A DNA stretch of 50,941 nucleotides from Tahibacter caeni (GCF_024609805.1 NZ_JANFVR010000004.1:1-50941); one strand, 5' to 3'. Counted from the first letter of the stretch, positions 1-8,642 are shown. The notes: generated from the sequence alone by a model not told the origin. Numbers and translations: made by a program.

Positions 1-980
1 CTCGGCGGCGGTGCGGCCGCGGCCGCGGCGCTCGGCAACGGCGGATCGTCGCGGCAGACCGCGCGCTCCAGCGAGGCCTGGGTCACGTCGGCCGGCTGCT
101 GCGCGTGCTGTCCCGTGATCAGCTCGTACAGCAGCAGGCCGAGCTGGTAGATGTCCGACGGCACGCCGGCGGAGCGGCCGAGTACCTGCTCCGGCGTGGC
201 GTAGTCCGGCGTGAACAGCTGCGTCGCCGTGCGCTCGCCGCGCTCGGCTGCGCCGTCGGCGTCGAGCACCTTGCCGATGCCGAAGTCGAGCAGCTTGACC
301 TGGCCGTCGCCGGTCACCGCGATGTTCGACGGCTTGAGATCGCGATGCACGACGCGGCGCGCGTGCGCGTGATCGACCGCCTCGGCCACCTGCAGGAACA
401 AGGCGAGCCGCGCGTCGAGATCGAGCTGGCGTTCGTCGCACCAGGCGTCGATGCGCACGCCGTCGACGTATTCCATGACGAGATAGGGATCGCCGGCCTC
501 GGTCTCGCCGCCGTCGAGCAGGTGCGCGATGCCCGCATGGTTCAACGTCGCGAGGATCTGCCGCTCCAGGCTGAAGCGGGCGAGGAAATCCGGTGCGGCG
601 TAGTCGCTGCGTATCAGCTTGAGCGCGGCCTTCTGCACGAAGACGCCGTCCTCGCGCGCGACCTCGTAGACGCTGCCCATGCCGCCGCGGCCGACCTGGC
701 GCAGCAGGCGCCAGCTGCCGATGCGCCGGCCGCTGTGCGCATCGTCGGCAGCAACGCGCTCGCTCAGCGCGGCCAGTGCGTCGGCGCGGTCCGAGCGCGC
801 GGTCTCGAGCAGGGCCAGCGGTCGCTCGGCGAGTTCGATCAGCGCGAGCAGTTTCCCGTGGGCATCCGCGTCGCTCCCGCGCAGCTCGGCCAGAAAGCGC
901 TCGCGCTCCTCGCCGTCCAGGCGCAGCGCCTGCAGCAGCAGGCCGTCGAGACGCGCTTCGTCGCCGCCGTAGCCGCTCAT
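1..980 (-). CDS. Ser/Thr protein kinase, 3' end outside window
   Basis: This is a eukaryote-like (Hanks-type) Ser/Thr kinase read leftwards and cut by the window edge, so only the first ~326 residues are visible. After an ~85-residue N-terminal region, the kinase domain shows the glycine-rich loop GRGGMGSV (about 94-101), the ATP-binding lysine in AALK (118), HRDLKPSN (209-216) and DFG (229-231), so the catalytic set is intact. The sequence at the edge becomes Ala/Pro-rich, which usually marks the juxtamembrane linker of these receptor-like kinases. The ATG at 980 was chosen because the reading frame has typical high-GC codon use from there. The substrate is unknown. A second kinase of the same general class lies at 36094-38523. 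Confidence 0.9.
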   Translation of the reverse strand, partial: MSGYGGDEARLDGLLLQALRLDGEERERFLAELRGSDADAHGKLLALIELAERPLALLETARSDRADALAALSERVAADDAHSGRRIGSWRLLRQVGRGGMGSVYEVAREDGVFVQKAALKLIRSDYAAPDFLARFSLERQILATLNHAGIAHLLDGGETEAGDPYLVMEYVDGVRIDAWCDERQLDLDARLALFLQVAEAVDHAHARRVVHRDLKPSNIAVTGDGQVKLLDFGIGKVLDADGAAERGERTATQLFTPDYATPEQVLGRSAGVPSDIYQLGLLLYELITGQHAQQPADVTQASLERAVCRDDPPLPSAAAAAAPPP

Positions 981-1217
981 CGCGCGGCGGTCCGGCCGGC
1001 AGCCGCACCGCGCGGACGGGCGCCGTCGACAGGCCAATCGTGCGCCGCTGCGCCCATGCAAGCTCCCGGAACCGATGCCGCGCGATTGTCGCGGGATTGC
1101 GCGGACGCGGCAATTTGCGCTGCATCGCGAGCCGCGATTCTCTCGCACGCCGTTGCCGATATTGCGCGAAGCGGCGCGGCAGCCTGTCGCGAACGAGACG
1201 ATCTTGCGCACCAGACA

Positions 1218-1246
1218 TAAAAAGGGCCCGGCAGAGCCGGGCCTTT
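1218..1246 (-). terminator. Rho-independent terminator
   Basis: An inverted repeat (1222-1232 with 1236-1246, 3-nt loop, GCCCGGC core) is followed on the minus strand by five T. It would end the transcript of the subtilase remnant just upstream and shield the kinase gene beyond it. Confidence 0.75.
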
Positions 1247-1267
1247 CGCGCTGTGTGTCGCCGACGA

Positions 1268-1471
<204 letters not shown>

Positions 1472-1817
1472 CGCTTCGACGATCGGCGGCGGATACGGGC
1501 TCGGCGTCGATCGACGGCGGGCGCGGGCGACGGCTGCGCGAGTTTCCGCACCGCAGCTGGTGAGAGCCCGCCCTTGCGGCAGTTCATCCTATGCCCCTCG
1601 TCCGAACGCGCAGGCAGGCGGAACCGCACGGGGCCGGCGCCGCGCCATGTCCTCCGAATGCTCGAGGCGGACAGGCCCGACCGTTTCCAGGAGCCCGGAT
1701 CAGGACCGTCGACCAGCTGCCGCGGACAAATCGCCCTCGCGGAAGCAACCGCCCTGAGATCTTGCCTGCCGTCGCGCCAGTAGCTTGAGCCGGTCCGGAC
1801 GCGCGAAGGGGAGAACG
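1472..1817. other. Intergenic, no gene recognised
   Basis: The 346 bases between the subtilase remnant and the TIR gene contain only GC-rich overlapping frames without family features. A purine-rich ribosome-binding site (AGGGGAG) sits 7-8 bases before the ATG at 1818. No clear promoter was found. Confidence 0.5.
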
Positions 1818-3485
1818 ATGGCCGCAAAGGTATTCATTTCGTACGCGCATGAGGACGAGCAGTACAAGAACGAGTTGCTCAAGCACCTGTCCCTGCTCGA
1901 GCGCGAAGGCCTGATAGAGCCCTGGCACGATCGCCGCATCGAGGCCGGTGAGGACTTCACGCGGCAGATCGACGGCGAGCTGAAGAAGGCCGACATCATC
2001 CTGCTGCTGATCAGCGCGAGCTTCATCGCCTCGAACTACTGCTACTCGCGCGAGCTGAAATCGGCGATGGAACGCCACGAGCAGAAGCTCGCGAAGGTCG
2101 TTCCGGTGATCATCCGCGCGTGCGACTGGAAGACGGCGCCGTTCGGCGAATTGCCGGCGTATCCCCGCGACGGCAAACCGATCGCGAGCTGGTCGAACCA
2201 GGACGAGGCCTACCGCGACATCGCGCACGCTCTTCGTAAATTAGTCAAGCCGAGGCAGGCCACGGCAGAAATCGAAACACCTACATCAGTAGATCCGCCG
2301 CTCATCCGGCTGTCGCGCTATCTCGGCGTCGCGGCCGCAGGCGTTCTCGGTTTGGCCGGACTCGCCTATTGGCAACCCTGGCGCAGCCAGCCTGGACCCG
2401 AGCCGGCGCGGCCGGTGTCGCTGCTCTCGGAACGGAGCCCGGGCTCGACGAAGGACTCCGTTTCCAGGCGACAACCAACGCCCGATGCACCGGCGGGAAC
2501 CGACCGGGCGGCCTCTGGCTCTGAAACAACGACTCCAGCAGTGCTGAATCACGACGGGGACCGGCAATCGACAAGCGAGTCGGTCAGCGCGCTCCCGACA
2601 CTCCGCACAACGGAGCCGACGACACCTGGCACAGCGGAGCCGACGGCACCCGTCGCAGAGGGATCGTCCGACAACACCCTCTTCGCCTCCGAAGGCGTGA
2701 TCGTCATCACCGAGATCGCCGCGACCGCCGCGCCGGGCCAGGCCTGGGAATCCGGCGACGACCTGGCATCGCTGCCCGACGTGCTGCTGTGTTTCCGGCA
2801 GACAGAGAACGGCAAGGAAGGCTGCCGGCCGAACTGGTTCGGCCTCGCCAGCGCGAGAACCCGGGCTCACGACGATGCCAGCCATGCGGTCGACGTGTTT
2901 GCGGACATGAAGCAGTGGAACGGGACGTTCTGGCTCGCGCTGCGAGACCAGGACGACTTCGGACGCAAGCTCATCGGCCAAGGGAAATGCCGTTTCGGCA
3001 GGCCGTGCGCGATCGCCTGGACCGGTGACGGAAAAACGCCGGTCGCCGAAGTCCTCGTGCTGCCGGCATTGCAGTCCAGCGAAGCCCTGCGCACGCAGTA
3101 CCTTCGAGCGTGCGTCGACGGCTCCAGCGTGTTCGCGCAGCAATGGAACGCTCTGGTCGCCTTCGCGAACGCGAGCGGCATCGCACCGCCGGCTGCATCG
3201 CGGATCAGCTACGAGACCCTAGCGCGAACCTTCCTGGCGGCGACCGACATCGAACTCACCGCCGGCACGCTGAAGGCGGCCCTCGACGCCGGCCACGGCG
3301 AAGGGCGGCTGGGCCGCGTCGCAAATACGTTCCGCGCCACCTTGCTGCAGGCGGAAGCCAACGCGGGCAGCCAATCCCCGTCCGCGACGCGCGGCGCCGT
3401 CGACCGGCGCAGCGCGCTGCTGCGCCAGCGCTTTGCGGAAATGAACCTGGATCGGCTGATTGCGGCGGGCTGCAAGCAGCCGTAG
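1818..3485 (+). CDS. Membrane-anchored TIR-domain protein
   Basis: 555 residues. Residues 1-145 form a TIR_2-type domain: it opens with KVFISYAHEDE, the central strand reads ADIILLLIS, and E79 lies in the YCYSREL helix, the position of the catalytic glutamate in NAD-cleaving TIR domains. Residues about 168-185 form one hydrophobic transmembrane segment. A Thr/Pro/Ser/Glu-rich linker follows (about 195-300), then a ~250-residue C-terminal region that I do not recognise, with several Trp and Cys, which would lie outside the membrane if the TIR domain is cytoplasmic. A TTG at 1785 is in frame, but the ATG at 1818 has the better ribosome-binding site. The gene stands alone, flanked by a broken protease gene. 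Bacterial TIR proteins often act in anti-phage defence or NAD signalling; the specific role here is inferred only. Confidence 0.85.
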   Translation: MAAKVFISYAHEDEQYKNELLKHLSLLEREGLIEPWHDRRIEAGEDFTRQIDGELKKADIILLLISASFIASNYCYSRELKSAMERHEQKLAKVVPVIIRACDWKTAPFGELPAYPRDGKPIASWSNQDEAYRDIAHALRKLVKPRQATAEIETPTSVDPPLIRLSRYLGVAAAGVLGLAGLAYWQPWRSQPGPEPARPVSLLSERSPGSTKDSVSRRQPTPDAPAGTDRAASGSETTTPAVLNHDGDRQSTSESVSALPTLRTTEPTTPGTAEPTAPVAEGSSDNTLFASEGVIVITEIAATAAPGQAWESGDDLASLPDVLLCFRQTENGKEGCRPNWFGLASARTRAHDDASHAVDVFADMKQWNGTFWLALRDQDDFGRKLIGQGKCRFGRPCAIAWTGDGKTPVAEVLVLPALQSSEALRTQYLRACVDGSSVFAQQWNALVAFANASGIAPPAASRISYETLARTFLAATDIELTAGTLKAALDAGHGEGRLGRVANTFRATLLQAEANAGSQSPSATRGAVDRRSALLRQRFAEMNLDRLIAAGCKQP

Positions 3486-3516
3486 ATCGCGGCGCCGTCG
3501 GTGCGGCAGGACTCCG

Positions 3517-4539
3517 CTACGGATTTCCGCGGCCGCCGGCGGCGCCGTATACCTGGCCCGTCACGTAGCTGGCCTCGGTCGACGCCAGGTCCACGTAGAC
3601 CGTCGCGATCTCGGCGGGCTGCCCGGGACGACCCAGCGGCGTGTCGCCTCCGAACGACTCCAGCTTTTCCATCGTCTGCCCGCCGCAGACCTGGAGCGGC
3701 GTCCAGTACGGCCCCGGCGCCACGGCGTTCACGCGAATGCCTTTCTGCGCGAGCTGCTTGGCCAGGCACTTCGATAAATTCGCGATCGCCGCCTTCGTCG
3801 CGGCGTAGTCGAGCAGGTTCTCCGGCGGATCGTAGGCCGTGAACGACGAGGTGTTGATGATGATGCCGCCCGGCGGCAGGTGCGGTACGGCTGCCTTGGT
3901 GATCCAGAACATCGCATAGATGTTGGTCTTCAGCGTCCAGTCGAAGTCCTCGGTCCTGATGTCGAGGATGGACCCAGCGATCTTCTGCCGGCCGGCATTG
4001 TTCACGAGGATGTCGAGCCCGCCGAGGCCTTTCACGGCATCCTCCACGAGGCGCTGGCAGAAGCTTTCGTTGCGGATGTCGCCCGGAAGCAGCACCGCCT
4101 TGCGTCCGGCCTTGCGTATCCAGTCGGCCGTCGACTGGGCGTCGTCCTCCTCGGCCGCGAGATAGGAGATCGCGACATCCGCACCTTCGCGCGCATAGGC
4201 GATCGCCGCTGCCCGGCCGATGCCGGAGCCGCCGCCGGCGATCAGCGCCTTGCGACCGGTCAGCCGGCCGTGCCCCTTGTAACTTTCTTCGCCGTGATCC
4301 GGCGGCGGATTCATCCTGGCGGCGAGACCCGGCCACGGCCGCGACCGTCGTTCGAACGGCGGCTTGCGGTACAGCGCGCGCGGGTCCGCGAGCGGGGCCG
4401 GCGGCGGCAACCCGTCGGAGCCGGCCGCAGCGGTTTCCTGCGCTGGCACCGTCGCCGCGCCGCCGGCGGCCAGAGCGAGCGCGACGCCACCGACCACGGC
4501 GCGACGCTGCGGTGAAAACGAATCGGGTTCGCGGGACAT
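3517..4539 (-). CDS. SDR-family oxidoreductase with a Tat-like leader
   Basis: 340 residues. The core is a classical short-chain dehydrogenase: cofactor motif AGGGSGIG, NNAG, a catalytic Ser in INTSS and YAATK for the Tyr-Lys pair, ending in a normal SDR C-terminus. It is closest in style to the YhdF/GSP39 (general stress protein 39) subgroup. The N-terminus is unusual: MSREPDSFSPQRRAVVGGVA followed by an Ala-rich hydrophobic stretch and AQ/AA cleavage-like sites resembles a twin-arginine signal. An ATG at 4557 is in frame, but the ATG at 4539 has GAGGAA at the right spacing. It converges on the TIR gene with only 31 bases between the stops. The substrate is unknown. Confidence 0.85.
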   Translation of the reverse strand: MSREPDSFSPQRRAVVGGVALALAAGGAATVPAQETAAAGSDGLPPPAPLADPRALYRKPPFERRSRPWPGLAARMNPPPDHGEESYKGHGRLTGRKALIAGGGSGIGRAAAIAYAREGADVAISYLAAEEDDAQSTADWIRKAGRKAVLLPGDIRNESFCQRLVEDAVKGLGGLDILVNNAGRQKIAGSILDIRTEDFDWTLKTNIYAMFWITKAAVPHLPPGGIIINTSSFTAYDPPENLLDYAATKAAIANLSKCLAKQLAQKGIRVNAVAPGPYWTPLQVCGGQTMEKLESFGGDTPLGRPGQPAEIATVYVDLASTEASYVTGQVYGAAGGRGNP

Positions 4540-5014
4540 GGCAGTTCCTCGTTGCAAGGTGGGTGACTGGGCGTGCGACGCGCGGCACCGAGCAGGTCCG
4601 CTCGACGGCGCGCATCGCCGATGGCTTCGCGATGACCGACAGCAACCCGTTTGCCAACGGCAACCTCATACTCGGTGCGATTCGTATCCGGGCTCGCCAT
4701 GCGAGCTGCACGCAGGCTTGCCGCGCATCGTGCGCGGCGACCGCCGATCGCCGCATTCGATGCGTCGCCATCCGCATCGCGCTCGGCAGATGCTCCAGCC
4801 CGCTCCGGCGCACTAATGATTTATCCACATTGAAATTTCTTCATTCTAGTCGGTCGTCCTCGAGCCCGCCATGGCCTTGCGCGCCTCGAGCCGCACGACC
4901 GCGGCGTCACATGCCACAGGCGACATTTCGACCAAGTTGACCGTATGGACGGCCGCTCTGTCCGCCGACCGAAACGCGACGTCCGCCGCAAGACGAACCC
5001 ACCAGAGTCCCGCC
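4540..5014. other. Divergent intergenic region, no gene recognised
   Basis: The 475 bases between the diverging SDR and glycosylase genes hold no convincing coding sequence. An A/T-rich patch at about 4815-4855 stands out against the GC-rich surroundings and probably contains promoter elements for one or both genes, but no clear -35/-10 pair could be fixed. Confidence 0.5.
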
Positions 5015-5839
5015 ATGCCCGAAGGTCCCTCCATCGTCATCCTGCGAGAACAAGCAGCCCACCTGACTCGCATGTGCATCACGCACGCGTCGGGGAACAC
5101 GCGGCTCGACACCCGGCGGCTGGTCGGGCAGACCATCGTCGCGCTTCGCTCCTGGGGCAAGCATTTCCTGATCGAGTTCGAGGACTTCAGCCTGCGCGTG
5201 CACTTCCTGCTGTTCGGCAGCTACCGCATCGACGAGCGCCGGGAGGGCATGGCGCCGCGCCTGAGCCTGAGCGGCGCCCGGGGCGAACTGAACCTCTACG
5301 CCTGCTCGCTGCGCTGGATCGAGCAGCCGCTGGACGACGTCTACGACTGGCGCACCGACGTCATGTCGGATCAATGGAGCGCGGCCCGTGCGCGCAGGAA
5401 GCTCGTCGACCGACCGAAGCTGCAGGCCTGCGACGCGCTGCTGGACCAGGAGATATTCGCGGGCGTCGGCAACATCATCAAGAACGAGGCGCTGTTCCGC
5501 ATCCGTGTCCACCCGCTATCGACGATCGGCGCGCTGCCGGTCGCACAGCACAACGCGCTGGTGCGCGAAGCCCGGACCTACGCCTTCGAATTTCTCGAAT
5601 GGAAGAAAGCCTACGAGCTGAAAAAGCACTGGCTGGTCCACACGCGACAGATCTGTCCACGCTGCGGCGTGCCGCTCGAGAAGGCGAAGCTCGGCACGAC
5701 CCAGCGCCGCTCGTTCTTCTGTAACCAATGCCAGGTTCTCTACGGAAACCCGGAGCGGCCTGAAGCCGCCGCATCGCACGGCGCTGTGGCCCGAGCACGA
5801 TCCGCCGCGCGCAAGAAGGCGAAGACCTCCGCTACCTGA
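5015..5839 (+). CDS. nei: Fpg/Nei-family DNA glycosylase (endonuclease VIII-like)
   Basis: 274 residues. The protein begins MPEGPS, giving the catalytic N-terminal Pro2 and Glu3 of the Fpg/Nei family, and this fixes the ATG at 5015 although the frame is open further upstream. A conserved lysine lies in the WGKHFLIEF loop, the helix-two-turn-helix region contains GVGNIIKNEALF, and a zinc finger near residues 210-240 has the CPRC and CNQC pairs. These enzymes excise oxidised bases and nick the strand by beta/delta elimination. A short basic Ala/Lys/Arg tail follows the zinc finger. Nei versus Fpg specificity is not certain from sequence. Confidence 0.9.
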   Translation: MPEGPSIVILREQAAHLTRMCITHASGNTRLDTRRLVGQTIVALRSWGKHFLIEFEDFSLRVHFLLFGSYRIDERREGMAPRLSLSGARGELNLYACSLRWIEQPLDDVYDWRTDVMSDQWSAARARRKLVDRPKLQACDALLDQEIFAGVGNIIKNEALFRIRVHPLSTIGALPVAQHNALVREARTYAFEFLEWKKAYELKKHWLVHTRQICPRCGVPLEKAKLGTTQRRSFFCNQCQVLYGNPERPEAAASHGAVARARSAARKKAKTSAT

Positions 5840-6176
5840 GTTGGGCGACGCTTGGTCCGGCAATGCGCTCGACGTCGGGCGGCGATGTCGAGCACGTCGG
5901 GCCCGGATCGCACGACCACTCGCGCAAGAGCTCGGTTATGCACTCCACCTTCCTCGGCCTGCAGCTCGGCCACTTCGTCTGCGTGGCAGCTCACGCGTCA
6001 CGGCCAGCCTGATTGCGACTGTACATTTCCACATCGCACAGGTCGTGCGGGGAAGACCGCTTCGCTGCAACGAAACCGTCGACAACGCTGCAGGTCGCCG
6101 GCACCGTGATCGGCCGACACCGTCCGCACCAACGCGGCCAAGTCCGCGAAAAGTGTAGGAAATTCAGCAGGTTAAT
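5840..6176. other. Intergenic, no gene recognised
   Basis: The 337 bases between the glycosylase stop and the 3' end of the tRNA contain only overlapping GC-rich frames. The sequence just 3' of the tRNA (below 6177) shows no clear hairpin terminator. Confidence 0.5.
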
Positions 6177-6252
6177 TGGTGGGCCCACACGGATTCGAAC
6201 CGTGAACCAAAGGATTATGAGTCCTCTGCTCTAACCGTTGAGCTATAGGCCC
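6177..6252 (-). tRNA. tRNA-Ile(CAU), lysidine-type, host of the integrated element
   Basis: 76 bases read leftwards. The acceptor stem pairs GGGCCTA with TGGGCCC, the D-arm reads GCTCAACGGTTAGAGC, the anticodon loop is CTCATAA (anticodon CAT), the T-arm has GGTTCGAATCC, and CCA is encoded. The AGGACTCATAATCCT arm is typical of the minor tRNA-Ile whose C34 becomes lysidine and which reads AUA, rather than of tRNA-Met. Positions 6212-6252 (5' half and part of the anticodon arm) are repeated at 26508-26548. The mature 5' end lies 9 bases beyond the integrase stop codon, so no native promoter is left next to the gene. Confidence 0.95.
6212..6252. repeat. attL core, 41-bp direct repeat within tRNA-Ile(CAU)
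   Basis: Identical to 26508-26548. The repeat covers the tRNA 5' end through the anticodon arm, so the crossover lies in the 5' half of the tRNA instead of the commoner T-arm/3' end. Confidence 0.93.
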
Positions 6253-6261
6253 ATCAAGGAC

Positions 6262-7419
6262 TTAGCGGCGTTTTCCGGAACCGCGGTGTAATTCTGGTGT
6301 AACCGTGCCGGACAATCTGGCCCCCAGCGCATCCATTGCCACACTGAGGTTCGCCGCGTGCGTGTAGCGGTCGGCCATGGCTCGTGTCTTCCAGCCGCCG
6401 AGCCCCTGAATTGTAGCGGAGTCGAGACCGGCGTGGGCAGCGTTGGTCGCGGCCGTGTGGCGCAGCGTGTGCGGCGTGATGCCGGTGCCGAGCCCTGCTC
6501 GCTCCACGCATCGGGCGAAGATCGCAGAGGCCTGATAGATCCTTCCCGATTTCGCGCGTGCCGACGCGAACAGGAAGGCGTCGGCCGCGCGCCCGCGCAC
6601 GAGCTCGCGCAGGTACGTGGCCAGGATGCTCGGCATCGGTTGCTCGCGCTGGCCGGCCTTGTCGTCGCCGACCCAGAGAATGCGCCGCTCGTCGTCGACG
6701 TCGCGGACGCGCAGAGCAAGAATCGACTCGTGCCGCATGCCGGTGTAAAGCGCGATCATCACGAACGGGAGCGCGTGCTCGCTCTGGTCTGACTCGGCCG
6801 CCTTGAGGAGGCGCTGCCCCTGCGCCGGCGACAGGTAGACCAGCTTGCCGGGCGGCTCGACCTGGCGCTCGAGCGCCGGCACATCACGCAGCAGCTTCCG
6901 CTTGCGCGCCGTGTTGAGCAGGTGGAGTAGCGCCGATCGCTCGCGATTGATCGTCGCGGGTTTGGCGCCCTCGCCTTTCCGTTTCACGACATAGCGCGCC
7001 CAGTCGTCATCCGTGATCGCGTGGAGCTTCAGCTTCCCCAGGTGCGGGACGACGTGCTGCTCGAACCGACGAACCTTGTTGTCGAGATCCTTGCCGCCGT
7101 GCTCGCGGAGATACTGCAGGTAGTCGTCAACGGCGTCGGCCAAGCTGAACGACTTGCGATTGCGCGGCGCGACGATGCCGGTCTCGCGCTCGTGCTTGGT
7201 CGCCTTCAGCGTCGCGACGTAGTCCTCGGCCTGCTGCCGCGTATATCCCTGGGACTCGAAGCCGACGACCTTGTGAACGCGCTGGCCGGCGATCATCACG
7301 TTCACGGACCAACGGCCGTCGGTCGCCGTGCGCGTGTAGACGATGCCGTGCTCGTTGATCGATGCCCCCGCCTTGAGCTTGCGCAAGTTGTCGCGAACTA
7401 GCTTTCGGAAGGAGGCCAC
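6262..7419 (-). CDS. Tyrosine-recombinase integrase
   Basis: 385 residues with a GTG start at 7419 that overlaps the upstream gene by 22 bases. After an N-terminal arm-binding domain (about 1-80) and a SAM-like core-binding domain (about 90-185), the catalytic domain shows R229 in TGMRHES, a probable K254, HTLR with H317 and R320, GGW with W343 in the usual second His position, and the nucleophile Y352 in DRYTHA. All catalytic residues are present, so it should be active. It lies against attL, as expected of the enzyme that inserted this element. Its stop is 9 bases before the tRNA and no terminator is seen between them, so the two are probably co-transcribed. Confidence 0.95.
   Translation of the reverse strand: MASFRKLVRDNLRKLKAGASINEHGIVYTRTATDGRWSVNVMIAGQRVHKVVGFESQGYTRQQAEDYVATLKATKHERETGIVAPRNRKSFSLADAVDDYLQYLREHGGKDLDNKVRRFEQHVVPHLGKLKLHAITDDDWARYVVKRKGEGAKPATINRERSALLHLLNTARKRKLLRDVPALERQVEPPGKLVYLSPAQGQRLLKAAESDQSEHALPFVMIALYTGMRHESILALRVRDVDDERRILWVGDDKAGQREQPMPSILATYLRELVRGRAADAFLFASARAKSGRIYQASAIFARCVERAGLGTGITPHTLRHTAATNAAHAGLDSATIQGLGGWKTRAMADRYTHAANLSVAMDALGARLSGTVTPELHRGSGKRR
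6286..6302. promoter_or_regulatory. Candidate integrase arm-type site, left
   Basis: GTGTAATTCTGGTGTAA, 33 bases inside attL, matches the sequence at 26364-26380 in 15 of 17 positions and in the same orientation. Such paired sites at both ends of an element are typical of arm-type integrase binding sites. Confidence 0.55.
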
Positions 7420-8027
7420 TGTCGATCCCCGCTAGCGTATTTTTCTAGCATCTCCAAATTGAAGAGTGGGTGCTTAATGCCTAGCAGGTCAGCCAATGAA
7501 ACACCCTCGGTAGATTTGCCCTGGATATCGCGCTCAGCAACGAGTCGCTTAAGCCGATCCCAGTTCTGCTCAATTATTGAAGTCAGTGCATCTTCTGCGC
7601 GGCCAGTGAGCTCGTCGCGCTCACGTCCAGATTCAACCTCGCTGTACATCGCGCTCTCTTCGTCGAGAAAGTAAGAGGCCTCCTGCGAAAACTGCACCGT
7701 CTCAGCGATTGCTTTTTCCGCAAAATCCAGAAGTTCCGGCGCTTCGCTGAATAGCCACCAGAGGCGAGTCCACTCCGTCTGTTGCTCCCAAAGCGTGTCC
7801 AGAACGTCGCCTAGGTTTGCGCCGCTGGTGAGAGAAACCGAGTTAAGTCCACGCTGAATCGCCCACTCAACAACCTGGCTTAGCGAGCGTCCACGTTGCG
7901 CGCGCTGCAACAAGTCGAGTCCGAGCTTCAGCTTCGGCGTTAGCCGAATCGTCAACTGCTCAGCCTTCTCCCCCTTGGGCTTCGGTGCCGGGCCACGGCG
8001 TTTTGCAGTTTTTTCGACGTCTTCCAT
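7398..8027 (-). CDS. Ribbon-helix-helix-like regulator candidate
   Basis: 209 residues. After a Lys/Pro-rich start, residues about 22-60 (QLTIRLTPKLKLGLDLL then SLSQVVEWAI) resemble a ribbon-helix-helix DNA-binding domain. The remaining acidic, helical region is unrecognised. The ATG at 8027 is preferred over in-frame upstream codons because those run through the divergent control region. The gene precedes and overlaps the integrase gene, so they share a transcript, and it diverges from the AlpA-like gene at 8131. No CI-like repressor is seen elsewhere, so this protein is a fair candidate for the element's repressor. Base composition is more A/T-rich than the chromosome. Confidence 0.7.
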   Translation of the reverse strand: MEDVEKTAKRRGPAPKPKGEKAEQLTIRLTPKLKLGLDLLQRAQRGRSLSQVVEWAIQRGLNSVSLTSGANLGDVLDTLWEQQTEWTRLWWLFSEAPELLDFAEKAIAETVQFSQEASYFLDEESAMYSEVESGRERDELTGRAEDALTSIIEQNWDRLKRLVAERDIQGKSTEGVSLADLLGIKHPLFNLEMLEKYASGDRQWPPSES

Positions 8028-8085
8028 GCAACCCCCGAATCTCGCGCCTGTTGCAATTCTATTCGTCCAAGGGTAGTTTTGCTCA

Positions 8086-8114
8086 CGCGAAACTCGCGCA
8101 TCGCAAGTTTCACG
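8086..8114. promoter_or_regulatory. Inverted-repeat operator in the divergent control region
   Basis: CGCGAAACT (8086-8094) is mirrored by AGTTTCACG (8106-8114) across 11 bases, 8 of 9 positions pairing. It lies between the divergent starts at 8027 and 8131, where a repressor or AlpA-type activator would act. Confidence 0.55.
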
Positions 8115-8130
8115 AGATTCGAGGGATTCT

Positions 8131-8379
8131 ATGCCTGCCGCTTCCAACCTGCCCGCCCCTCCGAGGCTGCTGCGCACTCCCGAGGCCGCTGCCTACACCG
8201 GCCTAAGTGTCAGTTCCCTCACGAAATTCCGCTGCCTCGGCAAGGGTCCGCGGTTCGTGCGCCTGAGCGGCGCCGTCCGCTACCGCGCACAAGACCTCGA
8301 CGACTGGATGAACGGCGGAATCGTCGAGACCGCCGACAGCCGCCGGCAGGCCCAGCAAGCGACCGGGGGCCGCCGGTGA
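8131..8379 (+). CDS. AlpA-like / HTH_17 regulator
   Basis: 82 residues with a compact MerR-like winged-helix: LLRTPEAAAYTGLSVSSLTK, then GPRFVRLSGAVRYRAQDLDDW, the usual signature of AlpA/excisionase-type proteins. GAGGG lies 5 bases before the ATG. It is the first gene of the rightward operon and diverges from the RHH/integrase pair. AlpA family members switch on satellite and prophage excision or late genes (P4, Gram-negative PICIs), or act as excisionase. It could be either here. Confidence 0.85.
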   Translation: MPAASNLPAPPRLLRTPEAAAYTGLSVSSLTKFRCLGKGPRFVRLSGAVRYRAQDLDDWMNGGIVETADSRRQAQQATGGRR

Positions 8380-8642
8380 CCGCGCGGCCTCGGGAGTCGA
8401 AGCGCATCGGCCGCATCGCCAGGGGCCAGCGCCTGGACCATCTGACGATCCGGATGCCGCGCGCGACACGGGAGCGCCTGGCCGACCTCGCCGAGTTGCT
8501 CGGCCTGTCCGACTCGGCGGCCGTCGTCGAGATCCTGGAGAAGCGCCTCGCCGCGATGACGCCTGACAGCTGGCAGGTGCTGCAGCAGATGCGCGAAACG
8601 CGCCAGCGCGTCGCGGTCGAGCTGAGCGAGGTGCAGCCGTGA
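8376..8642 (+). CDS. Small ribbon-helix-helix-like protein A
   Basis: 88 residues, GTG start overlapping the previous stop (GTGA). The segment HLTIRMPRATRERLADLAEL followed by LSDSAAVVEIL fits a ribbon-helix-helix fold. It aligns with the next gene along most of its length (IR-, RL-DLA-LLG, -D-W---QMR), so the two are tandem paralogues. A role as DNA-binding accessory or repressor is inferred from the fold only. Confidence 0.7.
   Translation: MTARPRESKRIGRIARGQRLDHLTIRMPRATRERLADLAELLGLSDSAAVVEILEKRLAAMTPDSWQVLQQMRETRQRVAVELSEVQP

Noticed and set aside
105-1220. Plus-strand frame opposite the first Ser/Thr kinase.
   Set aside because: The minus strand carries kinase motifs in order, so the plus frame is its shadow.
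4512-4940. Plus-strand frames in the SDR-glycosylase gap.
   Set aside because: No ribosome-binding site, Arg/Cys-rich composition, and overlap with the SDR start.
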